A DNA stretch of 64,000 bases from Archangium gephyra (GTDB lineage Bacteria; Myxococcota; Myxococcia; Myxococcales; Myxococcaceae): the NCBI GenBank assembly GCA_003243425.1, contig QFQP01000026.1, positions 1 to 64,000 on the forward strand. Direction: 5' to 3'. The notes beneath the pieces are model-generated. The model saw nothing but the letters and a program-made list of their open reading frames with translations. It was not told where the DNA came from and made no database searches. Made by a program: the position numbers and the translations under genes. Shown here one piece after another: positions 6,111 through 14,490 of this stretch (positions are counted from its first letter, which is position 1; each line of letters opens with the position of its first letter).

Positions 6111-7334
6111 CTACTTCGAGTCGGGGTCGAAGAACTCGAGGAGCTGCTCGCGCCGGGCGTGCGCGTCTTCCATCGCCAGCGCGATGAGATCGTCGGCGTA
6201 GGCCTTGTCGAACAGCAGGTAGCTGCCGAGCTCGGCCTGGGTGAAGAGGTTCGACCCCGAGAGCCGATGCAGCAATCGCGTGGGCAGCGGCGCCTCGGTC
6301 TCGCTCGCGCCCAGCTTCTGGAGGTGCGGCCGCGCCAGCTCGGCGAGGTCGCGGCTGGGGCGCACCACGAGGTCTCGCACCACGCGATACGGCTGCCCGC
6401 GCACTTCACCGAGCGCGGCGTTCATGCGCGTCACGAAGTCTTCGCCGTAGGTCTTGCGGCCGGTCTCGAGCATTTCGTTCAAGCGACGCATGCGATCGAG
6501 GTCGTACTCGGTGCGGTCCACCATCAACGCGTTGAGCACCTTGCCGATCACCTGCGGGGTCGTCGGCATGTGCTTCAACTTCGGCGGGTCGACGTCGGCG
6601 CGCGCTTTGTGCCGCAGCGAGAGAATGAGTACGCGGTCGGCGCCGAGCCGCAGGGCAGGTGACAGCGGCGTGTTCTGCCGAACGAAGCCATCGCAGTAGT
6701 ACTCGTCACCCACCCGCGCCGAACGGAAGATGAGGGGAATCGCCGCGCTCGCCAGCGCGTGTTCGGGCCCGAGTACGACCTCCTGCGCGATGCTCCACGG
6801 GTTTCGGCTCCACCTGGGCAGACCCGCTTCACGACGCTGAACGAAGACGACCGTGCGGCCGTCGCGAATTCGGGTGGCGCTCACCGAAACCGACGACACC
6901 AGGCCCTTCGCGAGGTTCGAAGCGATGCGCGGCCAGTCGATGGAATGGCGAACGATGTGTTCGATGGGCTCGGGGTGAAACAGGTCGTAGAGGCGCCAGC
7001 CTTCGGGCCGCTCGTTCGCTCGCGTCGCCCGCCAGATCTTCCGGCTCACCGAGTAGAGCGATTCACCTTCGACGCGAAACACCTTCTCGAGCGACAGGCC
7101 TGTCCACAACGCGGCGAGCCCGCGGCCCTGCTCGTCAGGTGTGTGCATCGTCGCGGCGAGGAAACACGCGGTGCTCGCGCCCACCGAGGTTCCGGACAAC
7201 ACGTCGAAGCGCACGTGCTGGCGCGCCGACGGCGGCAGCTCTTCTCGGAGGTAGCGGATGACGCCGGCTTCGTACGCGCCGCGAGCTCCGCCCCCCGAAC
7301 ACACCAGACCGATACGCGGCTTCGTCACGCGCAC
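6111..7334 (-). CDS. Patatin-like phospholipase
   Basis: The 407-residue enzyme has all patatin hallmarks: the oxyanion motif GGGARGAYE near residue 14, the nucleophile elbow G-T-S-V-G with Ser50, and the catalytic Asp215 in the DGF motif. It is expected to hydrolyse acyl esters of phospholipids with a Ser-Asp dyad. No signal peptide is visible. The C-terminal half (after about residue 250) is helical and fits the bacterial patatin/RssA-like class with a DUF3336-like tail, though that tail is not assigned. It lies upstream of the T3SS operon on the same strand with a 120-bp gap, so co-regulation or even export by the T3SS is possible but unproven. Confidence 0.85.
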   Translation of the reverse strand: MRVTKPRIGLVCSGGGARGAYEAGVIRYLREELPPSARQHVRFDVLSGTSVGASTACFLAATMHTPDEQGRGLAALWTGLSLEKVFRVEGESLYSVSRKIWRATRANERPEGWRLYDLFHPEPIEHIVRHSIDWPRIASNLAKGLVSSVSVSATRIRDGRTVVFVQRREAGLPRWSRNPWSIAQEVVLGPEHALASAAIPLIFRSARVGDEYYCDGFVRQNTPLSPALRLGADRVLILSLRHKARADVDPPKLKHMPTTPQVIGKVLNALMVDRTEYDLDRMRRLNEMLETGRKTYGEDFVTRMNAALGEVRGQPYRVVRDLVVRPSRDLAELARPHLQKLGASETEAPLPTRLLHRLSGSNLFTQAELGSYLLFDKAYADDLIALAMEDAHARREQLLEFFDPDSK

Positions 7335-7428
7335 ACGGTAACGCCCTCAGGACGAAAAGTTGCGGGCGCTACAACGTGATCGACACTGATCGCGGCCTGT
7401 AGCAATGGCTCCTTCAAGGAGAAACGTC

Positions 7429-7755
7429 ATGCTGACCGTCACCGCGCAGTCTCCGATGCCTACCCGGTTTCACCCGCGAGTCGACGCGGGCTTCATGGTG
7501 AAGATCTTCACCGGCGGTCGCGCCGTCATCGCCAAGGCGTGCGATCTCTCGATGGCGGGCCTCAAGCTGGTGGGCGACTTCGCCGTCGCCGACGAGCGCA
7601 TGACGATCTGCATCCCCATTCCCGGCGATCGCGACGTCGTCACGCAGGCGACGGTTCGCCGCCGCGGCGAAGAAGACATGGCGCTGGAGTTCGATCAGCT
7701 CGACTGGGACGACATGTTCGCGCTCGCGCGGTTCCTGCACCCGCGCTTGCCGTAA
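7429..7755 (+). CDS. PilZ domain protein
   Basis: The 108-residue protein is a stand-alone PilZ domain, a cyclic-di-GMP effector fold. It shows a degenerate first motif (RFHPR) followed by a strand, then DLSMAGLKL matching the (D/N)xSxxG motif, and ends in a short helix. The ATG at 7429 is chosen over the open-frame ATG at 7405 because AAGGAG at 7416-7421 lies seven bases before it. The gene is convergent with the receiver-domain gene (no spacer) and divergent from the patatin gene. The first motif has fewer arginines than the canonical RxxxR, so c-di-GMP binding is uncertain. Confidence 0.85.
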   Translation: MLTVTAQSPMPTRFHPRVDAGFMVKIFTGGRAVIAKACDLSMAGLKLVGDFAVADERMTICIPIPGDRDVVTQATVRRRGEEDMALEFDQLDWDDMFALARFLHPRLP

Positions 7756-8157
7756 TCAGCTCGCCGCGAGCTTCGCCTTGAGCTGCTGGACCAGCTCCAT
7801 CAGCTCGGCGCCGCGGAAGGGCTTGTGAATGTAGCCACTGGCGCCGGCCTTCATGGCGATCTCCACGTCGGTCTTCTTGGCCTTCGCGGTGAGCATGTAG
7901 ATGGGCGTCTTCGCGGTACGCGGGTCAGCGCGCAGCATCCGGCACACGGCGATCCCGTCGAGCTGAATGCTCCCGACCGGCGGCAACACCACGTCGAGCA
8001 GAATGAGGTCGAAGGTCTGCGTCTTGGCGAGCTTCAGGCCGTCGGCGGCGTGAGGCGCCGTTTCGACCTCGCACTCGACGTCAGTGAGCAGGCTCCGGAC
8101 GAGCTCGCGGATGACGGGCTCGTCTTCGACCACCAGGATTCGGAACGGACCTGCCAT
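7756..8157 (-). CDS. Stand-alone response regulator receiver protein
   Basis: A single 133-residue CheY-like receiver domain with acidic residues Glu11/Asp12 in VVEDE, the phospho-acceptor Asp55 in ILLDVVLP, Thr90 in MLTAK and Lys112 in HKPF. There is no output domain, so it probably acts through protein contacts. A short insertion (PPVGSIQLDGIAV) follows the phosphorylation loop. It lies 15 bases downstream of the permease gene on the same strand and is probably the last gene of the bat-ABC operon. Confidence 0.9.
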   Translation of the reverse strand: MAGPFRILVVEDEPVIRELVRSLLTDVECEVETAPHAADGLKLAKTQTFDLILLDVVLPPVGSIQLDGIAVCRMLRADPRTAKTPIYMLTAKAKKTDVEIAMKAGASGYIHKPFRGAELMELVQQLKAKLAAS

Positions 8158-8172
8158 GCACCCCTCGATGTC

Positions 8173-10737
8173 CTACTCGTACGCCAGCGCCTCGACGACG
8201 TCGAGCCGCGCGGCACGCCTCGCCGGGTAGATGCCAGCCAGCACGGAAGCGATCGTCCCCACCACCAGCACCTGCACCGCCGTCTCCCATGGGTACGAGA
8301 AGGGGAAATTCCAACCCGTGGCCTGCACCCCGACGATTTTGGTGACGATCAACCCCACCACGCCGCCGGTGGTAACGCCGAAGAGGCTGCCCGTCAGCCC
8401 GATGAAGAAGGCCTCGCCGCTGAAGAGCTTGAGAATGTGAGCGCGGTCGGCGCCGACGGCGCGCAGCAGCCCGATCTCCCGCGTACGGTCCAACACGGCG
8501 GCCAGCAGCGTGTTGATGATGCCCAGCAGCGCGAGCGCCACGGCCACCACCTCCATGGCCCACGTGATGCTGAACGCAGAGCCGAGCATCTTCCGCGCTT
8601 CTTCCCGGAGCTCCGAGTTCGAGAGCACGAACAGGTTGTACTTGTCGCCCAGCTTCGCGGTGATGGCGGTGCGGGTCGCTTCGAGCTTCGAGAGATCCTT
8701 CAGGTAGACGTGAAAGGTGTCGACCTGGTCGTTGAGGAAGTGCGCCTTGAACACCTCGCGGTCCATGATCACCGAGCCCTGATCCGACGTGTAGTCGATG
8801 ATGATCGCCGCCACCGTGTACTCGCGCTCGCCGGTGGGCGTCTTCACCGGGAACTTCGAGCCGACCTTCAACGCGCGCCGATGCGCGAGGTTCTCGCTGA
8901 CCACCACGTAGCCGAGCGGCCGCTGTTCTCTGGTCGGCAAGCGGCCCTCGAGCACCAGCGGCTTGCCGCGCGTCTCGTAGACGTCGGCGGTCAGCGAGGT
9001 GATGAACACGCGCAGCCCCAACACGTCGTGCTGCATGAGCCGCACGGGGTCGATGATCTCGATGTTCGAGAACTCCTTCAGCTCGTCGGCGACCGAGGCG
9101 TTCATCGGCTGGTTCTGCACGCCGCCCAGGCGCGCCGAAGACGTGAGGAACAGGTCAGCGGGGATCGCCTGCTCGATCCACCTGTCGGCGCTGCGCTCGA
9201 AGCTGCCGATGAACGCGGCGAGCGTGACCGCCATGGTGACGCCGATGCTCAGCGCAGACACCGGCACCGCAGTGCGCACCGGCGCGCGCGCGAAGTTGTC
9301 TGCCGCGATGCGCCCGGCGATTCCGAACAACAACTGGCCGGGCGCACGGAAGACCACGTTCAACGTGCGCAGCACCAGCGGCGACAACAACGTCACGCCC
9401 ATCAAGATGAAGAAGATCGCCGTGTAGCCACCGAGCGGCAGGTTCTCCATCGGTGGCGGCACCTGCGCGACCGGGTACGCGATCGCCAGCAGGCCGACAC
9501 CGAGGAACGTGGGCCAGGACTTCACGTCGACCGCGCCGGCGCCGATGGCGGCGTCTTTGCGGAGCGCCTCCACGGGCTGCACTGACGACGCGATCCACGC
9601 AGGCCGCAGCGCCGCGAAGATGCTGCCCAGAACGCCCATCGTCAGACCGATCATCAACTCCCGGGGCCCGAGGTGAACGTCACCGGTGTTCACGCGCGTG
9701 TAGAGCGCCGAGATGCTCGAGGACACCGAACCGATCGCGCCCTTCGCGACCAGCACACCAAGCGGCATGCCGAGCAGACTGCCCAGGAGGCCGATCACGC
9801 CGGCTTCGAGCGCGAAGAGCGTGCGAATGCGGCGACGCGTGGCGCCCAGCGCGCGCAGCGTGCCGATCTCACGGCGGCGCTGAACGACGCTGATCGACAT
9901 CGTGTTGTAGACGAGGAACACGCCGACCAGCAGCGCGACGCCCGAACCCAGATTCAGGCCCAGCTGAAAACTGCGGACCATGGTCTGCACCGAAGCGCCG
10001 CGTCGGTCGGGCGAGTCGACCTCGATGGTGTCGCCGACCGCCTGCTGCAGCCGCTCCTTCATCGCGTCGAGGCCGACCTTCGGGTCGATGGCCACGTCGA
10101 TGCGCGAGAGCGTTCGGCCCTTGCTGAAGGCTTCCTGCAGCGAGCCGAAGAACATCACCGCCACGGCGCCACCGAAGGCCTTCAGCGGGCCCTTCTCTTT
10201 CAGCACGCCGTGCACGAAGAACTTCTGCGCGCCGTTCGGCGTGACCAGCTCGAAGAAATCGCCGGTCTTCAGCCCGCGTTCATTCGCGTAGCGATCCGAA
10301 ATCAGCAGCCGGTCGGTCGAGTTGAGGAACTCGAGGTCGTCGGCGAGCTTGCCCACGTCGGTGTCGACGCCTTCGTAGGTGCGGAAGTAGCCGTCATCGA
10401 GCAGGTCGACACCGAGGATGTAGAGGTTTTCTCCGGGCTTTCCCTTGATGGGCGCGATGACGTTGATGCCGCCCGACGCGTGCAGCACACCGGGCACGCT
10501 GCGCACGGTCTCGAGCAGCGCTTCGGGCATGCCCGCGGTCTCCGACGCGACCGTGAGGTCCGCCTTGCCTGCCACGGTGTCGATGGTCGAGCGGAACGCG
10601 TCGAGCACCGACCGGTTGATGGCCGAGATGCCGACCAGCGTGGCCACTCCGACGGCGACTCCAATCAACGTGAGCAGAGCGCGCAGCGGCGCGTCGAAAA
10701 CGTGCCGCAACGAAACGAGCCGGAGCAGTGACCCCAT
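8173..10737 (-). CDS. FtsX/MacB-type ABC transporter permease, two-module
   Basis: The protein of about 854 residues contains two FtsX-type units. Each has an N-terminal membrane helix, a large periplasmic MacB_PCD-like domain and three further helices. The conserved (R/T)REIGxLRAxGA motif occurs in both (RRREIGTLRALGAT; RTREIGLLRAVGAD). The C-terminus YPARRAARLDVVEAL is typical of this family. It should pair with the ATPase encoded two genes upstream to move lipids, lipoproteins or similar substrates across or out of the inner membrane. The ATG at 10737 (MGSLLRL) is used; an in-frame GTG at 10749 is possible. It ends 15 bases before the receiver gene. Confidence 0.9.
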   Translation of the reverse strand: MGSLLRLVSLRHVFDAPLRALLTLIGVAVGVATLVGISAINRSVLDAFRSTIDTVAGKADLTVASETAGMPEALLETVRSVPGVLHASGGINVIAPIKGKPGENLYILGVDLLDDGYFRTYEGVDTDVGKLADDLEFLNSTDRLLISDRYANERGLKTGDFFELVTPNGAQKFFVHGVLKEKGPLKAFGGAVAVMFFGSLQEAFSKGRTLSRIDVAIDPKVGLDAMKERLQQAVGDTIEVDSPDRRGASVQTMVRSFQLGLNLGSGVALLVGVFLVYNTMSISVVQRRREIGTLRALGATRRRIRTLFALEAGVIGLLGSLLGMPLGVLVAKGAIGSVSSSISALYTRVNTGDVHLGPRELMIGLTMGVLGSIFAALRPAWIASSVQPVEALRKDAAIGAGAVDVKSWPTFLGVGLLAIAYPVAQVPPPMENLPLGGYTAIFFILMGVTLLSPLVLRTLNVVFRAPGQLLFGIAGRIAADNFARAPVRTAVPVSALSIGVTMAVTLAAFIGSFERSADRWIEQAIPADLFLTSSARLGGVQNQPMNASVADELKEFSNIEIIDPVRLMQHDVLGLRVFITSLTADVYETRGKPLVLEGRLPTREQRPLGYVVVSENLAHRRALKVGSKFPVKTPTGEREYTVAAIIIDYTSDQGSVIMDREVFKAHFLNDQVDTFHVYLKDLSKLEATRTAITAKLGDKYNLFVLSNSELREEARKMLGSAFSITWAMEVVAVALALLGIINTLLAAVLDRTREIGLLRAVGADRAHILKLFSGEAFFIGLTGSLFGVTTGGVVGLIVTKIVGVQATGWNFPFSYPWETAVQVLVVGTIASVLAGIYPARRAARLDVVEALAYE

Positions 10738-10767
10738 GAAGGCGGCCACCTTAACGAGCGGCGAAAA

Positions 10768-11130
10768 CTACTTCCCGAAAACCTGCTCGGCCTCGGCTTC
10801 GGAGAACGCGAGATGGGCGGCGTGGCCCTTGAGCTGACGCGTCAGCCGTTCGACCTGCACCGCGGCCTGCGCGCTGCGGCCGACGATGCGGACCACCCGA
10901 CGAACACCGAACGCACGAAGCCGTTCGCCGAACACCTTGAACTCGCCGATGAGATCGGGGTTCAGCTCCTCGAGCCCGCGGATGTCCGACAGCACGTCGA
11001 CGGGGGAGCGCACGCGCGCGAGCGCGTCTTCCAATTGAACTCGAAACGCGGACGACTTCTCGATTTCCGGGCGACCGCTGAGGATGAGGACGATTCTGTT
11101 TTTGCCTGCGTCTGCTTCGATGCGAACCAC
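10768..11130 (-). CDS. STAS/SpoIIAA-like protein
   Basis: A 120-residue alpha/beta protein starting MVRIEADAGKNRIVLILSG, with the layout of STAS (anti-sigma antagonist-like) or SpoIIAA-like domains. The region where STAS proteins have a phosphorylatable Ser (DSSG) reads SDIRGLEELNPDL, so phospho-control there is unlikely. It is encoded between an ABC ATPase and its permease, all on the minus strand. A STAS partner of an ABC importer is known from the Mla lipid system (MlaB), so a regulatory or structural role on the transporter is a fair inference. Confidence 0.6.
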   Translation of the reverse strand: MVRIEADAGKNRIVLILSGRPEIEKSSAFRVQLEDALARVRSPVDVLSDIRGLEELNPDLIGEFKVFGERLRAFGVRRVVRIVGRSAQAAVQVERLTRQLKGHAAHLAFSEAEAEQVFGK

Positions 11131-11192
11131 GTCGTGTGCTTCCTACCGCCCCCGGGGGAATGCGGCCCCACTACACGACTCGCGATCTCACG

Positions 11193-11894
11193 TCACGCCG
11201 CTGCCCGCACGGATTCGTCGCCGATGATGCTTCCGTCGGCCAGGCGCACCAATCGGTCGCCGACTTCCGCCGCTTTCGGGTCGTGCGTCACCATCACCAC
11301 CGTCAAGTTGCGCTCGCGCGTGGCCTCACGAATCAGCCGCAGCACCTCGGCCCCCGTCTTCGAGTCGAGATTTCCCGTCGGCTCGTCGGCCAGCAGCAGC
11401 GCAGGCTCCGACAACAACGCGCGCGCCACGGCGACACGTTGCATTTCACCACCAGAGAGCTCATCGGGACGATGCGAACTGCGACCTTTGAGCCCGAATT
11501 GCTCGAGCAGCGCCTTCGCTTTCGGTTCGAGCTCGTCACGCGAACGCCCCGACAGCAGCTCGGGAAGAATCACGTTCTCGACCGCGGTCAAGGTGGGCAG
11601 CAGGTTGAAGAACTGAAAGATGAAGCCCAGTCGCTCGCGGCGGAACCTCGAAAGCTCGTCGTCGGGGAAGCGGCTGATCTCCTTTCCATCAATGCGCAAA
11701 ATTCCACTGGTAGGCACGTCGAGCGCGCCGAGCAGATTGAGCATCGTCGACTTGCCCGAGCCTGAACTGCCCATGACGGAAAGGAACTGACCCCTCGGAA
11801 CCGTGAGCGACACGCCGTTGAGCGCGCGCACCTCGGTTTTTCCGCGGCGGTACACCTTCACCACGTTGGCCACTTCAATCATCGCGTCGCTCAC
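11193..11894 (-). CDS. LolD/MacB-type ABC transporter ATPase
   Basis: The 233-residue ATPase has Walker A GSSGSGKST, a Q-loop in FQFFNLLP, signature motif LSGGEMQRV, Walker B LLLADEPTGNLD and H-loop VMVTHD. The ADEPTGNLD form is typical of the LolD/MacB/FtsE class that powers FtsX-type permeases. The GTG at 11894 overlaps the batE stop (GTGA), so it is co-translated with the bat genes. Its partner is the two-module permease downstream. A second LolD-type ATPase lies at 43023. Confidence 0.92.
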   Translation of the reverse strand: MSDAMIEVANVVKVYRRGKTEVRALNGVSLTVPRGQFLSVMGSSGSGKSTMLNLLGALDVPTSGILRIDGKEISRFPDDELSRFRRERLGFIFQFFNLLPTLTAVENVILPELLSGRSRDELEPKAKALLEQFGLKGRSSHRPDELSGGEMQRVAVARALLSEPALLLADEPTGNLDSKTGAEVLRLIREATRERNLTVVMVTHDPKAAEVGDRLVRLADGSIIGDESVRAAA

Positions 11895-12625
11895 AACGGC
11901 ACCACGCCTTCCTTCTCGGTCCACCCCTCGAGCGCGTTGGGCAGACGGACACGTACGAAGCGCCCCGAGGTCTCCATGATGCGCACCTTCAAGCCCGCGT
12001 GTACTTCGAATGCGACGCGCGCGGTGTCTCCGGGGAACTCACGCACCTGCGCCGAGCTGGGCTGCACGATGGCTTCGATCACGTTTTCACGCACGTTGGC
12101 GGCGATGCCCAGCGCGCCGCCGAGCGACGCTCCGACGACCAGCAGCACCGCGGCCACGAGGCCGGGAATCAGTCGGGAGCCCGGCAGGCGCCGCCACGTG
12201 AACCACAGCACGATGAACCCCAGCCACCAGGTCACGAGAAACGCGATGGCCACGACCTTCTCGTCCATCGCCGCCGCGAGGCGCTGCGTGAACGGCACCG
12301 AGACCTCGTCACCGACGACCTGATCGACCTGACGCTGGCGCGCGACGGCGAGGTTCACGTTCACGTCGTCGTCGTCACTGAGCTTCGCGGCGCGCTCCAG
12401 GTACAGCACCGCCGGCCCCAGCCGATTGGCGGCGAGCTCCGAGGTGCCGAGGTTGAAGAGCACGTCGGCGCCACCGAGGCCCGCTTCGAGGAGCTTCTGG
12501 TACCGCTCGGAAGCCGCGTTGAAATCACCGCGGTAGTAGGCGTCGTTCGCTTCGACGAACACCGACTGCGCTTCTTGCGGCGTGTACTGCGCGAGGAAGA
12601 GCGCGAGCACGACAGACGTGATCAT
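11891..12625 (-). CDS. batE: BatE-like TPR/SH3 membrane protein
   Basis: The 244-residue protein has a signal-like start, TPR-like helices at about residues 20-95 (ANDAYYRGDFNAASERYQKLL, ADVLFNLGTSELAANRLGPA), two membrane helices around 120-170, and a C-terminal SH3-like domain (KVRIMETSGRFVRVRLPNA, EGWTEKEGV). This layout matches BatE of aerotolerance (Bat) operons. It follows batD with an ATGA overlap. The SH3-like tail would lie in the periplasm. Bat function is linked to envelope stress tolerance, but the biochemical role is unknown. Confidence 0.75.
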   Translation of the reverse strand: MITSVVLALFLAQYTPQEAQSVFVEANDAYYRGDFNAASERYQKLLEAGLGGADVLFNLGTSELAANRLGPAVLYLERAAKLSDDDDVNVNLAVARQRQVDQVVGDEVSVPFTQRLAAAMDEKVVAIAFLVTWWLGFIVLWFTWRRLPGSRLIPGLVAAVLLVVGASLGGALGIAANVRENVIEAIVQPSSAQVREFPGDTARVAFEVHAGLKVRIMETSGRFVRVRLPNALEGWTEKEGVVPL

Positions 12626-14490
12626 GACCAGCCCTCCATCGCAGCGGCCGCGTCGTCGATGGCCTTCCGGCGAGCCGACGCTTCACCCATGCCCGGCGCG
12701 TAGCGGCCGAGGTCGCAGAGGTCGAGCACCGCCAGAATGCGCGCGCGGTCTGCTTCGGCGACCCTGGCGTCGACCAGCTTCGACGTGAGCTGGGCACGTG
12801 TGAGGCCGGTCGTCGGCGTGCCCAGCTTTGCGGTCATGAAGCCCGAGAGCGCCCGCTCGACCTCTTCGTAGAACGCCGTCGTCGAACCGCCGCTCAGCAG
12901 TTTTTCGGCGGCGGCCAGGCGCTTTCGGGCCGCGCGCGCCTCACGCTTCTTGAGCGACTCGGGCGAGCGCTGGCCGAGGCTGTTGCGCGCGAACGCGAAC
13001 GCGGCGGCGAGCATCGACAGCACCACCGGCGCCAGCGCGACCGGGAGGAACCACGGCAGCGCGCTCAGCGGCCTGGGCGGCGCCGAGAACTTCGCGGTGT
13101 GCCGCAACGACTTGAGCCCGCCGCCCACCAGCTGGTTCTTCGGGCCATCGAGCGTGTTGTTGGTCGGGCCCGGCGTGCCGATGACGTTGGCGCCGCCCGT
13201 GCCGGGCCGCACGGTGATGGTGATGTCGTCGACGCGCATCTCGTCGTACTTCCGCGTCTCGGGGTCGAAGTAGGGCACCACGATCTCCGGCAAGACGAAC
13301 GACCCGGTCTGCTGCGGCACCAGGGTGTACTCGACGACGCGGGTGCCCCCGACGTGCGACCTGGAGTTGTTCGGCTTGTCGGCCACCTCGGGGTCGAACG
13401 CGCGGAACGCCGCAGGAGGGTTCAGCGGCGGCAGCGTCACCGACTGCAGATTGCCGCGGCCCTCGAGCGTGAGCTTCACCTGCACCGGCTCGCCGAGCGC
13501 CACTTCGGTCTGCGAGACCTCACGCGAGAGACGCCAACGACCGACGATGGCGTTCGCCGGCCCCGGCGGCAACGTCTTCACGTTCAGCTTGAGCTCGTTG
13601 CCTTTCCGATGAACACGACGGCCCGTGTAGAGAATGCTGCCGGTGGTGATGTCGGCTTCCGGCGCGTCGATGGTCGCGGTGCCCGGCTTGAGCGGGAACA
13701 CCGCCTTCTGCCGGAGCAGGAACTCGCGGTACGGCACGCCGCCGATCACGCGCTGGGTGGAATTGAGCTGCGAGGGCGACTTGAAGTCCTGGCTCAGGAA
13801 CCCGTCGAGCTTCGGCATCGTCACGCCGTCGACCGACGAGAGGTCCACGCGGGAATAGAGGTGAATGGTGATCATCACCTGCTCGCCCACGTAGACGTCG
13901 GTCTTGTCGGCCGACATGCGCATGAAGAGATCGCTGTCGCCGCGGGGAACCACCGGCTCGTCACCGTCGAAGGGCTGGCTCGGCGGCGCTTGTGGTTCGT
14001 CGTCGAGGTCGGGGCCGAAGCCGGGAGGCAGCCGGAAACCCGGAGGAAAGCCGAATGGATTGGGCGGTTGGGCGCGGCGTGGGCGCTCGGGCTGCAGGCG
14101 GCCCTTCACGACCTGAATGGTGACCGGGTTGGTGGTCATCGTCTTCCCGCCGAACGTGAGCTTCGCGGGAGGAATCACCTGCATCCCGGTCTCGTTGGCG
14201 CGCATGGTGAGCGTGAACTTGCGCACCTGGTTCATCACGCCCGCGCCACCCGGGCCCATCGAGTAGCTCATCTGCGACGACTCGCTGCGGCCGAGAATCT
14301 CGAAGTTCGATGAATCGGGGGCGCGCAGCGCGGCGCCGTCGGGCGCGTTGCCGACGACGATCTCGAGCCGGAAAGTGTCTTCCGTGCCGACCTTTTCGAC
14401 GTCGGCCTGCATCGTGAACTCCACCTCGGCGTGCGCGCGCGACGCGAACAACACGGCGGCGATGACGAGGGCGCTACCAGTCCTTGCCAT
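12622..14490 (-). CDS. batD: BatD-like periplasmic/membrane protein
   Basis: This 622-residue protein has a signal peptide (MARTGSALVIAAVLFASRAHA), then several immunoglobulin-like beta domains including the BatD signature near the start (VEFTMQADVEKVGTEDTFRLEIVV). A Pro-rich low-complexity stretch (PNPFGFPPGFRLPPGFGP) follows, and one membrane helix around residues 475-495 precedes a helical cytoplasmic tail. It overlaps the batBC gene at its start and batE at its end. BatD is expected to form an envelope complex with the von Willebrand factor A proteins BatA and BatB. The ATG at 14490 gives the best signal peptide. Confidence 0.85.
   Translation of the reverse strand: MARTGSALVIAAVLFASRAHAEVEFTMQADVEKVGTEDTFRLEIVVGNAPDGAALRAPDSSNFEILGRSESSQMSYSMGPGGAGVMNQVRKFTLTMRANETGMQVIPPAKLTFGGKTMTTNPVTIQVVKGRLQPERPRRAQPPNPFGFPPGFRLPPGFGPDLDDEPQAPPSQPFDGDEPVVPRGDSDLFMRMSADKTDVYVGEQVMITIHLYSRVDLSSVDGVTMPKLDGFLSQDFKSPSQLNSTQRVIGGVPYREFLLRQKAVFPLKPGTATIDAPEADITTGSILYTGRRVHRKGNELKLNVKTLPPGPANAIVGRWRLSREVSQTEVALGEPVQVKLTLEGRGNLQSVTLPPLNPPAAFRAFDPEVADKPNNSRSHVGGTRVVEYTLVPQQTGSFVLPEIVVPYFDPETRKYDEMRVDDITITVRPGTGGANVIGTPGPTNNTLDGPKNQLVGGGLKSLRHTAKFSAPPRPLSALPWFLPVALAPVVLSMLAAAFAFARNSLGQRSPESLKKREARAARKRLAAAEKLLSGGSTTAFYEEVERALSGFMTAKLGTPTTGLTRAQLTSKLVDARVAEADRARILAVLDLCDLGRYAPGMGEASARRKAIDDAAAAMEGWS

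Noticed and set aside
7825..9585. Long plus-strand open frame of 586 codons opposite the ABC permease
   Set aside because: It is rich in His, Arg, Asp and Glu with no domain and lies antisense to a clear permease; long antisense frames are common in high-GC DNA.
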